From: Gammaproteobacteria bacterium
GTDB taxonomy: Bacteria; Pseudomonadota; Gammaproteobacteria; Chromatiales; Chromatiaceae
Direction of reading: 5' to 3'
Length of the DNA stretch: 13,478 bases
Assembly: GCA_015767355.1 (NCBI GenBank)
Contig: JADWMH010000032.1
Span: 1-13,478 of the forward strand
In this document: positions 7,295 through 13,478 of the stretch, in pieces
Layout: each line of letters begins with the position of its first letter
Numbering within the stretch: position 1 is the stretch's first letter
Position numbers and translations under genes: made by a program
The notes under the pieces: model-generated
The model's input: only the letters and a program-made list of their open reading frames with translations
What the model was told of the DNA's origin: nothing
Database searches by the model: none

Positions 7295-7408
7295 CGCCAG
7301 TTTGGCCGGGGATGAGTGGTGGTTTTTCCCCGCTTTAGTTGATACTTGGAAGTTCACATAACAAAGATTCTTCTGCTGAATCCTGATCAGGATCAACAGG
7401 AGAATTTG

Positions 7409-8134
7409 TCATACAGACTCCTTGACGATCTTCTTCAATGCTACAACATCAATCCTGGCGCGGTCGGCGCTAAGCAACTCAAGATCACCATCACGGCGCA
7501 GTCCGGCAATAGTGCGACTGACAGTCTCAGTGGTCAGTGACAGGATGTTTCCAATGTCTTCTCTGCCCGGCATATAAAACTCTTCATGGTGACAGTTTTC
7601 AGAGAGCCAGATCAACAGCCGAACGACGCGATAGCGGGAATTCCCCGTCGAGAGTTTGGTCAGCCAGATATCGGATGTCGTCAGTGCATCCTGCCACTTC
7701 TTCATCAGGTTGGCGTGAAGTTCCGGGCTCCTGGCTGAGAAATCCAGCACCAGATCGGCAGGAATCTTGCACAGGTTGACTGTTGTCATCGCAATGGCGT
7801 TATGCTGGTACCCAGCTGCTGTGACTGCTTCCACTCCAGCAAGGTCGCCTCTTCTGAGTAGTCTGACAATACGCCGTTCACCGGTCGGCAGAGATTGCTC
7901 AAGTTTTATAATGCCGTCGTGCAGGGTGTAGATATACTCTGCCTTCTCATCAATTTCATAGAGTTTATCCCCCTTCTCGTAGACTATGTACTGGATGGGT
8001 AAGTGCATCTCTTCAAGATCTGTAGTCTTGATATTGGCAAAGAGTGCAATCTCACGTGTGGGACAGATCTGGCACACTTCAGCTGCACGAAACTCACTGT
8101 CATGGGTTAGACCCGCCTCAGTCAACGTGTTCAT
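7409..8134 (-). CDS. Crp/Fnr-family transcriptional regulator, FNR-like with incomplete cysteine set
   Basis: A 241-residue regulator: N-terminal cysteine region (C21, C24 in VCQIC), cyclic-nucleotide-type beta-roll (about 30-120), C122 in NLCKIP, dimerisation helix (about 130-160), C-terminal winged HTH (about 165-235). The recognition helix TTETVSRTIAGLRR carries E203-S206-R207, the E--SR triad by which FNR reads TTGAT-N4-ATCAA. Aligning with E. coli FNR, C21/C24/C122 match C20/C23/C122, but the position of C29 is A30. So it keeps three of four cluster cysteines; a fifth site, C181, is in the DNA-binding half. It may sense oxygen or NO with a non-cysteine ligand, or have lost the cluster. 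AAGAGAG precedes the ATG. A perfect FNR box in its leader suggests autoregulation. Confidence 0.9.
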   Translation of the reverse strand: MNTLTEAGLTHDSEFRAAEVCQICPTREIALFANIKTTDLEEMHLPIQYIVYEKGDKLYEIDEKAEYIYTLHDGIIKLEQSLPTGERRIVRLLRRGDLAGVEAVTAAGYQHNAIAMTTVNLCKIPADLVLDFSARSPELHANLMKKWQDALTTSDIWLTKLSTGNSRYRVVRLLIWLSENCHHEEFYMPGREDIGNILSLTTETVSRTIAGLRRDGDLELLSADRARIDVVALKKIVKESV

Positions 8135-8154
8135 AAAATTTCTCTCTTCTCGCT

Positions 8155-8168
8155 TTGATCTATATCAA
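8155..8168. promoter_or_regulatory. Perfect FNR-type operator
   Basis: TTGATCTATATCAA matches the FNR/ANR consensus TTGAT-N4-ATCAA at all ten conserved bases. It is centred 27 bp upstream of the FNR-like start codon and just downstream of that gene's predicted -10, a position suited to autorepression. It lies in the divergent region shared with sulP. Confidence 0.8.
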
Positions 8169-8182
8169 GATATTAATTTACA

Positions 8183-8210
8183 ATATTAGCATATTCTGAT
8201 TTTGATGCAA
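8183..8210 (-). promoter_or_regulatory. Candidate promoter of the FNR-like gene
   Basis: Read on the minus strand: TTGCAT (8205-8210), 16-bp spacer, TAATAT (8183-8188). This would start RNA near 8176, putting the FNR box at about +15. The -10 matches consensus at four of six bases, so this is moderate evidence. Confidence 0.45.
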
Positions 8211-8241
8211 ATTTACTGATCAATTAAACCCCGTTTCTAAC

Positions 8242-8270
8242 TTGACAATCACCCTGCTGCCGAGTATTCT
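8242..8270 (+). promoter_or_regulatory. Candidate sigma70 promoter of sulP
   Basis: A perfect TTGACA (8242-8247), 17-bp spacer and TATTCT (8265-8270, four of six). RNA would start near 8277, giving a leader of about 71 nt to the GTG start at 8348. Confidence 0.6.
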
Positions 8271-8347
8271 CCACCGGTTCAGCGCGAGGGGCCTTGCATC
8301 CTCGTCCCATTATTGCCCGCTTTTTCCTCCAGTTCCCGAGGTTCTCC

Positions 8348-9880
8348 GTGTTTTTCAATTTCGAGTGCACCGATCGCGGTTGCCCAAAGGATGACCTCCT
8401 CTCCGGCATCACTGTTGCCCTGGCGCTCGTGCCCGAGGCAGTTGCCTTCGCCTTTGTCGCCGGAGTAGAGCCTTTGGTGGGCCTCTATGCGGCTTTCATG
8501 GTGGGGTTAATTACCGCAGTTTTTGGCGGCCGTCCGGGAATGATATCGGGAGCAACCGGCGCCCTGGCGGTAGTCATGGTGGCGCTGGTGGCCCAGCACG
8601 GTGTGCAGTACCTGTTCGCCACGGTGGTGCTGATGGGGCTGATCCAGATGCTGGTGGGGGCGCTAAGACTGGGGAAATTCATCCGCATGGTGCCCCATCC
8701 AGTGATGCTCGGCTTTGTCAACGGCCTCGCCATCGTCATCTTCCTGGCTCAACTGCAGTCGTTCAAGACGACCGATGCAGCCGGCCAGAGTCAGTGGCTG
8801 CAGGGAAACCAGCTCTACATCATGCTCGCCCTGGTCGTCCTCACCATGGTGATCATCAAATATCTGCCCAAACTAACAAAGGCGATCCCCTCCTCCCTGG
8901 CGGCAATCATCGTGGTCACCCTGATCGTCGTCGGCCTGAGCCTGGATAGCCGCTCCGTGGGCGACCTGGCCTCCATCGCCGGCGGCCTTCCCCAATTCAG
9001 CATCCCTGCTGTGCCTTTCACCTGGGAGACGCTCACAATCATCTTCCCCTATGCGGTGATCCTGGCGGCCATCGGCCTCATCGAATCACTGCTGACCCTG
9101 AGCCTCATCGACGAAATCACCGAAACCCGCGGCCGAGGCAACAAGGAGTGCGTCGCACAGGGAGCCGCCAATACCGTCACCGGTTTTTTCGGCGGCATGG
9201 GCGGCTGCGCCATGATTGGCCAGAGCATGATCAATATCAACTCGGGCGGGCGTGGACGCCTCTCGGGAATCTCTGCCGCGCTGTTCCTGCTCGCCTTTAT
9301 TCTGTTCGCTTCCGGACTCATCGAGATGATCCCGCTGGCCGCCCTCACGGGCGTCATGTTCATGGTGGTGATCGGCACCTTCGAATGGTCCAGCCTGCGC
9401 ATCATAGGCAAGATTCCACGCTCTGACGCCTTTGTGCTGGTGCTGGTCTCCGCTGTGACTGTTGCAACCGACCTGGCCATCGCCGTGGTCGTGGGCGTGA
9501 TCGTTTCCGCCCTGGTGTTTGCGTGGGAGCATGCCAAGCACATCAACGTCAGGAGCCACGAGGGCAAGCTTGGCGGCAAGGTTTACGAGCTGCATGGCCC
9601 GCTGTTCTTCGCCTCGGTCAACAACTTTCAGAATCTGTTCGACCCCAAAAATGACCCGGATGACGTCGTCGTCGAGTTTCAGAATTCGCAGGTGATGGAT
9701 CACAGCGCCATCGAGGCTATCGATACACTGGCCGAGCGCTACATGAATGCAGGCAAACGCCTGCACCTGCGTCACCTCAGCGCCGAGTGCCGGCAGCTGC
9801 TGCGTAAAGCGGGCGACCTGGTCGAGGTCAATGTGATCGAAGACCCCAAATACCACGTTGCAGACAATCAGCTGGGCTAA
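8348..9880 (+). CDS. SulP-family anion transporter with STAS domain
   Basis: A 510-residue SLC26/SulP transporter. The membrane part (about residues 15-395) has roughly a dozen hydrophobic segments, with LVPEAVAFAFVAGV and the conserved GGRPGMISGATGALAVV near the N-terminus. A cytoplasmic STAS domain follows (about 409-497), including VMDHSAIEAI. SulP proteins move sulfate, bicarbonate or other anions across the inner membrane; the substrate is not readable here. I chose GTG 8348 because CCGAGG (8336-8341) lies six bases before it and family members begin close to this point; the in-frame TTG at 8294 has GAGGGG only two bases away. An inverted-repeat element begins right after the TAA stop. 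Confidence 0.9.
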   Translation: MFFNFECTDRGCPKDDLLSGITVALALVPEAVAFAFVAGVEPLVGLYAAFMVGLITAVFGGRPGMISGATGALAVVMVALVAQHGVQYLFATVVLMGLIQMLVGALRLGKFIRMVPHPVMLGFVNGLAIVIFLAQLQSFKTTDAAGQSQWLQGNQLYIMLALVVLTMVIIKYLPKLTKAIPSSLAAIIVVTLIVVGLSLDSRSVGDLASIAGGLPQFSIPAVPFTWETLTIIFPYAVILAAIGLIESLLTLSLIDEITETRGRGNKECVAQGAANTVTGFFGGMGGCAMIGQSMININSGGRGRLSGISAALFLLAFILFASGLIEMIPLAALTGVMFMVVIGTFEWSSLRIIGKIPRSDAFVLVLVSAVTVATDLAIAVVVGVIVSALVFAWEHAKHINVRSHEGKLGGKVYELHGPLFFASVNNFQNLFDPKNDPDDVVVEFQNSQVMDHSAIEAIDTLAERYMNAGKRLHLRHLSAECRQLLRKAGDLVEVNVIEDPKYHVADNQLG

Positions 9881-10016
9881 GGAGCTGTCCGAAAATAGTG
9901 AGTTTTGTCATCTCGAACGAATGTGAGAGATCTTATTTATCAAATAGTTAAGATTTTTCCTTTCAGTCGAAATGACAGCTTGCGAGAGTTTTGCAAGAAG
10001 CTCTATGGACAACTCC
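9881..10016. mobile_element. 136-bp MITE-like element with terminal inverted repeats
   Basis: The ends GGAGCTGTCC (9881-9890) and GGACAACTCC (10007-10016) are inverted copies with one mismatch, flanked by TAA on both sides (9878-9880 and 10017-10019), consistent with a 3-bp target duplication. The left TAA is the sulP stop codon. The element has no ORF of its own and contains a second palindrome (9906-9977) plus a stem AGCTTGC/GCAAG (9977-9997). It is probably a non-autonomous element mobilised by a transposase elsewhere; a TNA-type duplication hints at IS5-like elements, which is inference. Confidence 0.65.
9906..9977. repeat. Inner palindrome of the TGTCAT repeat family
   Basis: TGTCATCTCGA (9906-9916) and TCGAAATGACA (9967-9977) are inverted copies with one mismatch; ATCTTA (9930-9935) pairs with TAAGAT (9949-9954) around an AT-rich loop. 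It resembles the thiS-thiG repeat in both termini and core. It may be a repeat nested inside the outer element, or the natural middle of one larger element. Confidence 0.6.
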
Positions 10017-10068
10017 TAAATCCGACCAATACGCCCTCCCGGCATTTACCAATAGGAAATAGTACCTC

Positions 10069-11352
10069 ATGTCATTTGACACACTTGGCCTCTCGGCCGA
10101 CATCCTGCGCGCCGTCAGCGATCAGGGTTATCATGAACCCACCCCCATCCAGCGCCAGGCGATCCCGGCAATCCTCAAGGGACAGGACATCATGGGCGGT
10201 GCACAGACAGGCACCGGCAAGACCGCCGGCTTTACCCTGCCTCTGCTGGAACTGCTGAACAGCCGTCAGGTCAAGGGCAAACGGCCGGTGCGGGCGCTGA
10301 TCCTCACCCCCACCCGGGAACTTGCGGCACAGGTTGGCGAGAGCGTCGCCACCTACGGAAAATACCTGCCGCTGCGATCGACAATCATCTTCGGCGGGGT
10401 GAAAATCAATCCCCAGATCGCCAAGCTGCGGCAGGGAGTCGATATCCTGATTGCTACACCGGGCAGGCTGCTCGACCACGTCGGCCAGGGCACCCTCGAT
10501 CTTTCCAGGGTGGAGATCCTGGTGCTGGACGAGGCGGACCGCATGCTCGACATGGGCTTCATCCACGACATCCGCAAGGTGATGAACTTAATGCCCGCTA
10601 CTCGCCAGAATTTACTCTTCTCGGCCACTTTCTCCAACGATATCAAACGCCTCGCCAGAGATATTCTGGAAGAGCCTGTTCTCATCGAGGTGGCGCGGCG
10701 CAACACTGCTGCCGAGAGCGTCTCCCAAATCGCGCACCCGGTGGACAGCGGCAAAAAGCGCGCCCTGCTCTCCTACCTGATCGGCTCTCACAACTGGCGC
10801 CAGGTGCTGGTCTTTACCCGCACCAAGCACGGCGCCAACCGCCTCACCAAGCAACTCGAGCAGGACGGAATCAGCGCTGCCGCCATCCACGGAAACAAAA
10901 GCCAGGGGGCGCGCACCCGTGCTCTGGCCAACTTCAAGGACGGCAAAGTCAGGGTGCTGGTCGCTACCGATATCGCTGCCCGCGGCCTCGACATCGACCA
11001 GCTTCCGCATGTGATTAATTTCGATCTGCCCAATGTCCCGGAAGACTATGTGCACCGCATCGGACGCACCGGCCGGGCCGGCAACGAAGGGGAAGCCGTC
11101 TCCCTGGTGTGTATCGATGAGCACAAACTGCTGCGTGATATCGAGCGGCTCCTCAAACGCGAGATCCCCAAAATGGTGATCGACGGCTACGAGCCCGACC
11201 CCACCATCAAGGCCAAACCCATCCAGACTGGCCGCGGCTCAGGCAATAGATCCGGTGGCAGACCGGGTGGGCGCAATAAACGACCACAGAACAGATCACG
11301 CAGCGGCGGACAAAACAGGCAATCCCGTGGCAGAGGCAGAGCAAAGAACTGA
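10069..11352 (+). CDS. rhlE: DEAD-box ATP-dependent RNA helicase, RhlE-like
   Basis: A 427-residue DEAD-box helicase. Q motif YHEPTPIQRQAIP (21-33), motif I AQTGTGKT (45-52), Ia PTRELA (81-86), TPGRL (130-134), II DEAD (154-157), III SAT (185-187), IV VLVFTRT (246-252), V ATDIAARGLDID (299-310), VI HRIGRTGR (329-336). A basic Gly/Arg/Asn-rich tail (about 385-427) is the RNA-binding extension common in RhlE. It unwinds short RNA duplexes with ATP and acts in ribosome assembly or RNA decay, often more important in the cold. AGGAAA lies about ten bases before the ATG. The gene stands alone, between a MITE-like element and a palindromic repeat. RhlE rather than another paralogue is judged from the short, compact core and tail. 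Confidence 0.93.
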   Translation: MSFDTLGLSADILRAVSDQGYHEPTPIQRQAIPAILKGQDIMGGAQTGTGKTAGFTLPLLELLNSRQVKGKRPVRALILTPTRELAAQVGESVATYGKYLPLRSTIIFGGVKINPQIAKLRQGVDILIATPGRLLDHVGQGTLDLSRVEILVLDEADRMLDMGFIHDIRKVMNLMPATRQNLLFSATFSNDIKRLARDILEEPVLIEVARRNTAAESVSQIAHPVDSGKKRALLSYLIGSHNWRQVLVFTRTKHGANRLTKQLEQDGISAAAIHGNKSQGARTRALANFKDGKVRVLVATDIAARGLDIDQLPHVINFDLPNVPEDYVHRIGRTGRAGNEGEAVSLVCIDEHKLLRDIERLLKREIPKMVIDGYEPDPTIKAKPIQTGRGSGNRSGGRPGGRNKRPQNRSRSGGQNRQSRGRGRAKN

Positions 11353-11385
11353 GTAAAAAGTCGCTCGGAATGAGAAATAAATTAA

Positions 11386-11457
11386 CCACAGATGAACACA
11401 GATGCACACAGATATTATGATATCTCTTAATCTGTGTTTATCTGTGTGCATCTGTGG
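11386..11457. repeat. 72-bp palindrome built of 10-bp CACAGATG repeats
   Basis: Three CACAGAT units begin at 11387, 11397 and 11407, exactly 10 bp apart, and three ATCTGTG units in inverted order follow at the same spacing on the right (11430-11457). The outer arms CCACAGATG and CATCTGTGG are perfect. Repeats of this kind are known to be scattered in many bacterial genomes. It lies between the convergent rhlE and EEP-family genes and could act as a two-way transcription barrier; it has an A-run on its right, which is a T-run on the minus strand upstream side, so it is not a classic terminator for either gene. Confidence 0.75.
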
Positions 11458-11474
11458 AAAAAATAGAGATGTAG

Positions 11475-11501
11475 GGTGCGATAAGCGCAGCGCATTGCAC
11501 C
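11475..11501. repeat. Second short palindrome at the EEP gene 3' end
   Basis: GGTGCGATAAGCGC (11475-11488), one base, then GCGCATTGCACC (11490-11501) form an imperfect inverted repeat ending five bases from the EEP-family stop codon. The TAGGGTGCG...GCACC pattern resembles a dispersed bacterial repeat type. As RNA it would form a 3' hairpin on the minus-strand transcript. Confidence 0.55.
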
Positions 11502-11505
11502 TTCC

Positions 11506-12771
11506 CTAATGGCTCGTTGCGATGCCATCCTCGACATCAGGCAGCGGGATGCGAAACCACAGCGGCATATGATCACTGACTTTGTGCTCGAAACGCTCAA
11601 TGAGCGCCTGTTGCTGCGCCTTGGCCAGTTTTTCAAATGGCTTACCGTGCAACGCTTCACTGAAAAGATTGACGAAGTCGAATACGCCAAAATCAGGTCC
11701 TCTCCCAGCAACGCCGGCATCTGCATTCTTCAGTGATTTCAGACGCTCATCATGTGAGAAGAAGCCGATCTGATCGAATGTTTCAGTCATGCGCGCATTG
11801 GTTTGCAGCGGTCGGCCATCACTACACATCAACTGCTGTCCGGAACGCTGAGGATGCGGGCTCAGAAATGGAAAATAGACGTTGACCTCCTTGCCGCCCT
11901 TTTTGTTGAGATCATCGATTAATTTTTTGATGCGCTTGTGATCATTCATCGGATTATCGAAATCCAGATTCAGGTCACCCATCAGCAAAATATTCAACGG
12001 GCGGTTTTCATCGCACTCCTGCACGCGCCCCATGATCCAACTCATTAGAGCATTGAATTCCTGGCGCCGATCGTCGATGAAATTGCCATAGAAGAGGTGC
12101 GCATTGACAGCCATGAAAGTGTAACGAATCGCGCCGGGATGCCCGTGAATCTCGAACATCACCGCAAACGGCGTGCGAATGAAGGTGAGAAATGCGGGCA
12201 TCTTGATTGGAAGTTTGGGCTTATCGGGCAAGCGTTTTCCCTGGATCTTCGCTTTTTCAAGTTTTCGTTCGTAGGATTTCAGTTTCTTGAGATAGGCTTT
12301 GTTTTTTTTCGCATGCTCTACAGCCTCCTGGATGGCATCCCCCTCCTCGGCGATCACCTGCAGCACTTTTGATCGATCGAAGGTGACGTCAGTGACCATC
12401 TCCTTGCGATTGACGATAGTCCAGTTGAATATGAACGCCAGGCGTTCCGCCAACCCGCCTTCATTCGGAAATGAACCGGTGGTATCGGAGACGACCATGC
12501 CGAAATCATCACCCATCAACTCCTCGAGATGCCGCAGCCCCTCCATATCTTCCAGCACCTCCTGCACTGCCAGCAGGTCAAAATGACTGAAAACATCTGC
12601 GAGGAATCGCCACGTATGGGCATCGCGTTTGCTCTTCGCTCCGAGCTTGCGGATATTGGCTGACGCCAGAATGACAGAACCGTAGACTCGCCGGGGAAGT
12701 CCGTAGCGCTGCGGATCGGCATTGAGCGTGTCGCGAATCTTTTGCCATTCGCCAGCAGTAAACCCGGCCAT
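11506..12771 (-). CDS. Endonuclease/exonuclease/phosphatase (EEP) fold protein
   Basis: A 421-residue protein of the DNase I/EEP fold. Metal and catalytic motifs in order: ASANIRKLG (36-44), AVQEV with E71, RLAFIFN (110-116), VNAHLFYGN with H225, MGDLNLDFD with D266/N268, TFDQIGFF (331-338) and VSDHMPLWFRI with D400/H401. All key residues of a divalent-metal phosphodiesterase seem present. A lysine-rich helical segment (about 135-190, AKKNKAYLKKLKSYERKLEK) interrupts the fold between core strands, perhaps binding nucleic acid or membrane. GAGG lies eight bases before the ATG. The gene follows the acyltransferase-like gene by 39 bases on the same strand. The substrate (DNA, RNA, phospholipid or inositide) is unknown. 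No signal peptide is seen. Confidence 0.85.
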   Translation of the reverse strand: MAGFTAGEWQKIRDTLNADPQRYGLPRRVYGSVILASANIRKLGAKSKRDAHTWRFLADVFSHFDLLAVQEVLEDMEGLRHLEELMGDDFGMVVSDTTGSFPNEGGLAERLAFIFNWTIVNRKEMVTDVTFDRSKVLQVIAEEGDAIQEAVEHAKKNKAYLKKLKSYERKLEKAKIQGKRLPDKPKLPIKMPAFLTFIRTPFAVMFEIHGHPGAIRYTFMAVNAHLFYGNFIDDRRQEFNALMSWIMGRVQECDENRPLNILLMGDLNLDFDNPMNDHKRIKKLIDDLNKKGGKEVNVYFPFLSPHPQRSGQQLMCSDGRPLQTNARMTETFDQIGFFSHDERLKSLKNADAGVAGRGPDFGVFDFVNLFSEALHGKPFEKLAKAQQQALIERFEHKVSDHMPLWFRIPLPDVEDGIATSH

Positions 12772-12810
12772 CGTATTTGCCTCTAAAAGATTATCCGTAA
12801 AGTCTGATCA

Positions 12811-13478
12811 TCACCCCACATTTTGGCTGGCGTTGCGCAGGACTCGCCGCCAACTTTTATCACCAAGAAACCCCCAACTCGCCGGGTCTTTGAGGATATT
12901 TTCATCAAAAAAGCTGACGTAATGCTGAATGGACTCCTCTACACTATCCGTGAGAAGAGGCATTCCAAAATTGACCACGATTTGATCATCGCGGGAGCCG
13001 GCATATGTGGGGATCACCGGCACACCCAAACGTACAGCAATTTTTGCAGCCCATGGAGAAAATCCTATTTCCTGTCCGAACATCTGCACATCAATTCGGT
13101 TGGCGGAAGAGTCCGGGCTATCGAGGGTTGCTGCGACTGACTTCCCCGATTTCAGTATGGCAAACAGAGTGCGTGATAATTGAAAGGGATTGCCGCCTCT
13201 GACCATGAGTATGGTTGTCTCCATGCGCTCAAAAACATCGATGGCTATTTTAGTACGCTCGATCGTGGATGAGTTTTTTGTAATCAATATGAATGGGAAT
13301 TCCCGGTTCATTTTAAGCGCAGACAAAAGACTGCCGAAGTTATGCGGCACCGCGATGACTGCGCCACCGTACTCCTCTATCAGATCATTCATCATGCGTG
13401 TATCGCTCGCAGCATATTGAATCTGATCTGCAGCTGAGTCGATGCCATCGTGGTACAAATTAGCCAGCGTCTTTGTGG
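12811..13478 (-). CDS. LpxL/HtrB-like acyltransferase family protein, 5' end outside window
   Basis: The frame is open to the window edge (222 residues visible), so the true start lies beyond 13478; the TTG at 13458 is not a believable start. The part seen resembles lysophospholipid/lipid A acyltransferases: a VPHNFGS segment where LpxL has its HFGNWE-like motif, then LDSPDSSAN...VQMFGQEIGFSPWAAKIAVRLGVPVIPTYAGS, which matches the family's strand-helix after the active site. The position five after the motif histidine, normally Asp or Glu (HX4D/E), is Leu here. The protein may therefore be a divergent or inactive member, or the catalytic pair lies elsewhere. It probably forms an operon with the EEP-family gene downstream. 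Confidence 0.6.
   Translation of the reverse strand, partial: TKTLANLYHDGIDSAADQIQYAASDTRMMNDLIEEYGGAVIAVPHNFGSLLSALKMNREFPFILITKNSSTIERTKIAIDVFERMETTILMVRGGNPFQLSRTLFAILKSGKSVAATLDSPDSSANRIDVQMFGQEIGFSPWAAKIAVRLGVPVIPTYAGSRDDQIVVNFGMPLLTDSVEESIQHYVSFFDENILKDPASWGFLGDKSWRRVLRNASQNVG

Larger units (their letters stand above)
6890..7408. other. 519-bp gene-poor region with several inverted and direct repeats
   Basis: No protein of recognisable type lies here. It holds: a 15-base direct repeat GCAATTGCGYCTCTT (6904-6918 and 6982-6996, one mismatch); a hairpin TGCAAACTG/CAGTTGCA (6924-6945); the long hairpin element at 7088-7167; a possible 28-codon ORF (7208-7294); a bulged stem AAACCTGGC/GCCAGTTT (7275-7303); and CGGGGA/TCCCCG (7307-7332). 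Neither of the last two has a good T-run, so no clear terminator for folA or for the convergent FNR-like gene can be named. Confidence 0.6.

Noticed and set aside
7275..7332. Terminator of the FNR-like gene
   Set aside because: Stems exist, but on the minus strand the following T-run is only GTTTGTTT-like and interrupted, and the second stem has none.
8294..8347. TTG start giving an 18-residue longer SulP
   Set aside because: The GAGGGG is only two bases from the TTG, while GTG 8348 has well-spaced CCGAGG and fits the family N-terminus.
9086..9856. 256-codon minus-strand frame opposite sulP, with a second one at 9049-9579
   Set aside because: Both mirror the codons of a clear SulP gene and have low-complexity His/Asp- or Thr/Met-rich composition typical of antisense shadows.
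11386..11457. CRISPR-like array at the CACAGATG repeats
   Set aside because: Units are 10 bp apart with 2-3 base spacers and are arranged as a palindrome, so this is not a CRISPR.

Overview
The window looks like chromosomal DNA from a gammaproteobacterium, probably a metabolically versatile, respiring, perhaps sulfur-oxidising type. This is inferred from the flavour of the proteins (FNR-like regulator with an FNR box, proteobacterial ModABC, SulP transporter, RhlE helicase) and from many short palindromic repeats between genes. No species can be named from the sequence alone.

Layout, left to right. Positions 1-98 are the right end of a repeat/IS-like element. A cold-shock protein gene (357-563) follows, with a sigma70 promoter, a leader of about 147 nt and a strong terminator. 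Then comes a tightly packed molybdate ABC transporter operon, modA-modB-modC (688-3249). It meets, tail to tail, a long-chain acyl-CoA synthetase gene on the minus strand (3254-5086). Divergent from that gene run thiS, thiG and folA (5165-6889): thiazole synthesis for thiamine, and dihydrofolate reductase. A gene-poor stretch (6890-7408) holds hairpins and repeats. Next is an FNR-family regulator on the minus strand (7409-8134) with a perfect FNR palindrome in its leader. A SulP anion transporter (8348-9880) points away from it and is followed by a 136-bp inverted-repeat element inserted exactly at its stop codon. A DEAD-box RNA helicase of RhlE type comes next (10069-11352). The right end carries two minus-strand genes in probable operon order: a 5'-truncated LpxL-like acyltransferase (12811-13478) and an endonuclease/exonuclease/phosphatase-fold protein (11506-12771).

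Most genes are ordinary housekeeping or uptake functions. ModABC supplies molybdate, which in such organisms feeds molybdoenzymes of anaerobic respiration, and an FNR-type regulator would fit that lifestyle, but no direct link is visible. CspA-type protein and RhlE are both RNA-structure proteins often tied to cold adaptation.

The more unusual content is (1) the FNR-like regulator, which has lost one of the four cysteine ligands of classical FNR yet keeps the FNR DNA-reading residues and a perfect FNR site upstream; (2) at least four kinds of intergenic palindromic repeat, one splitting thiS from thiG and one sitting on the sulP stop codon with a 3-bp TAA duplication; (3) an acyltransferase-like protein that lacks the acidic residue of the HX4D/E motif, paired with an EEP-fold protein carrying a lysine-rich helical insert. 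I saw no convincing new defence system, CRISPR array, tRNA or rRNA.
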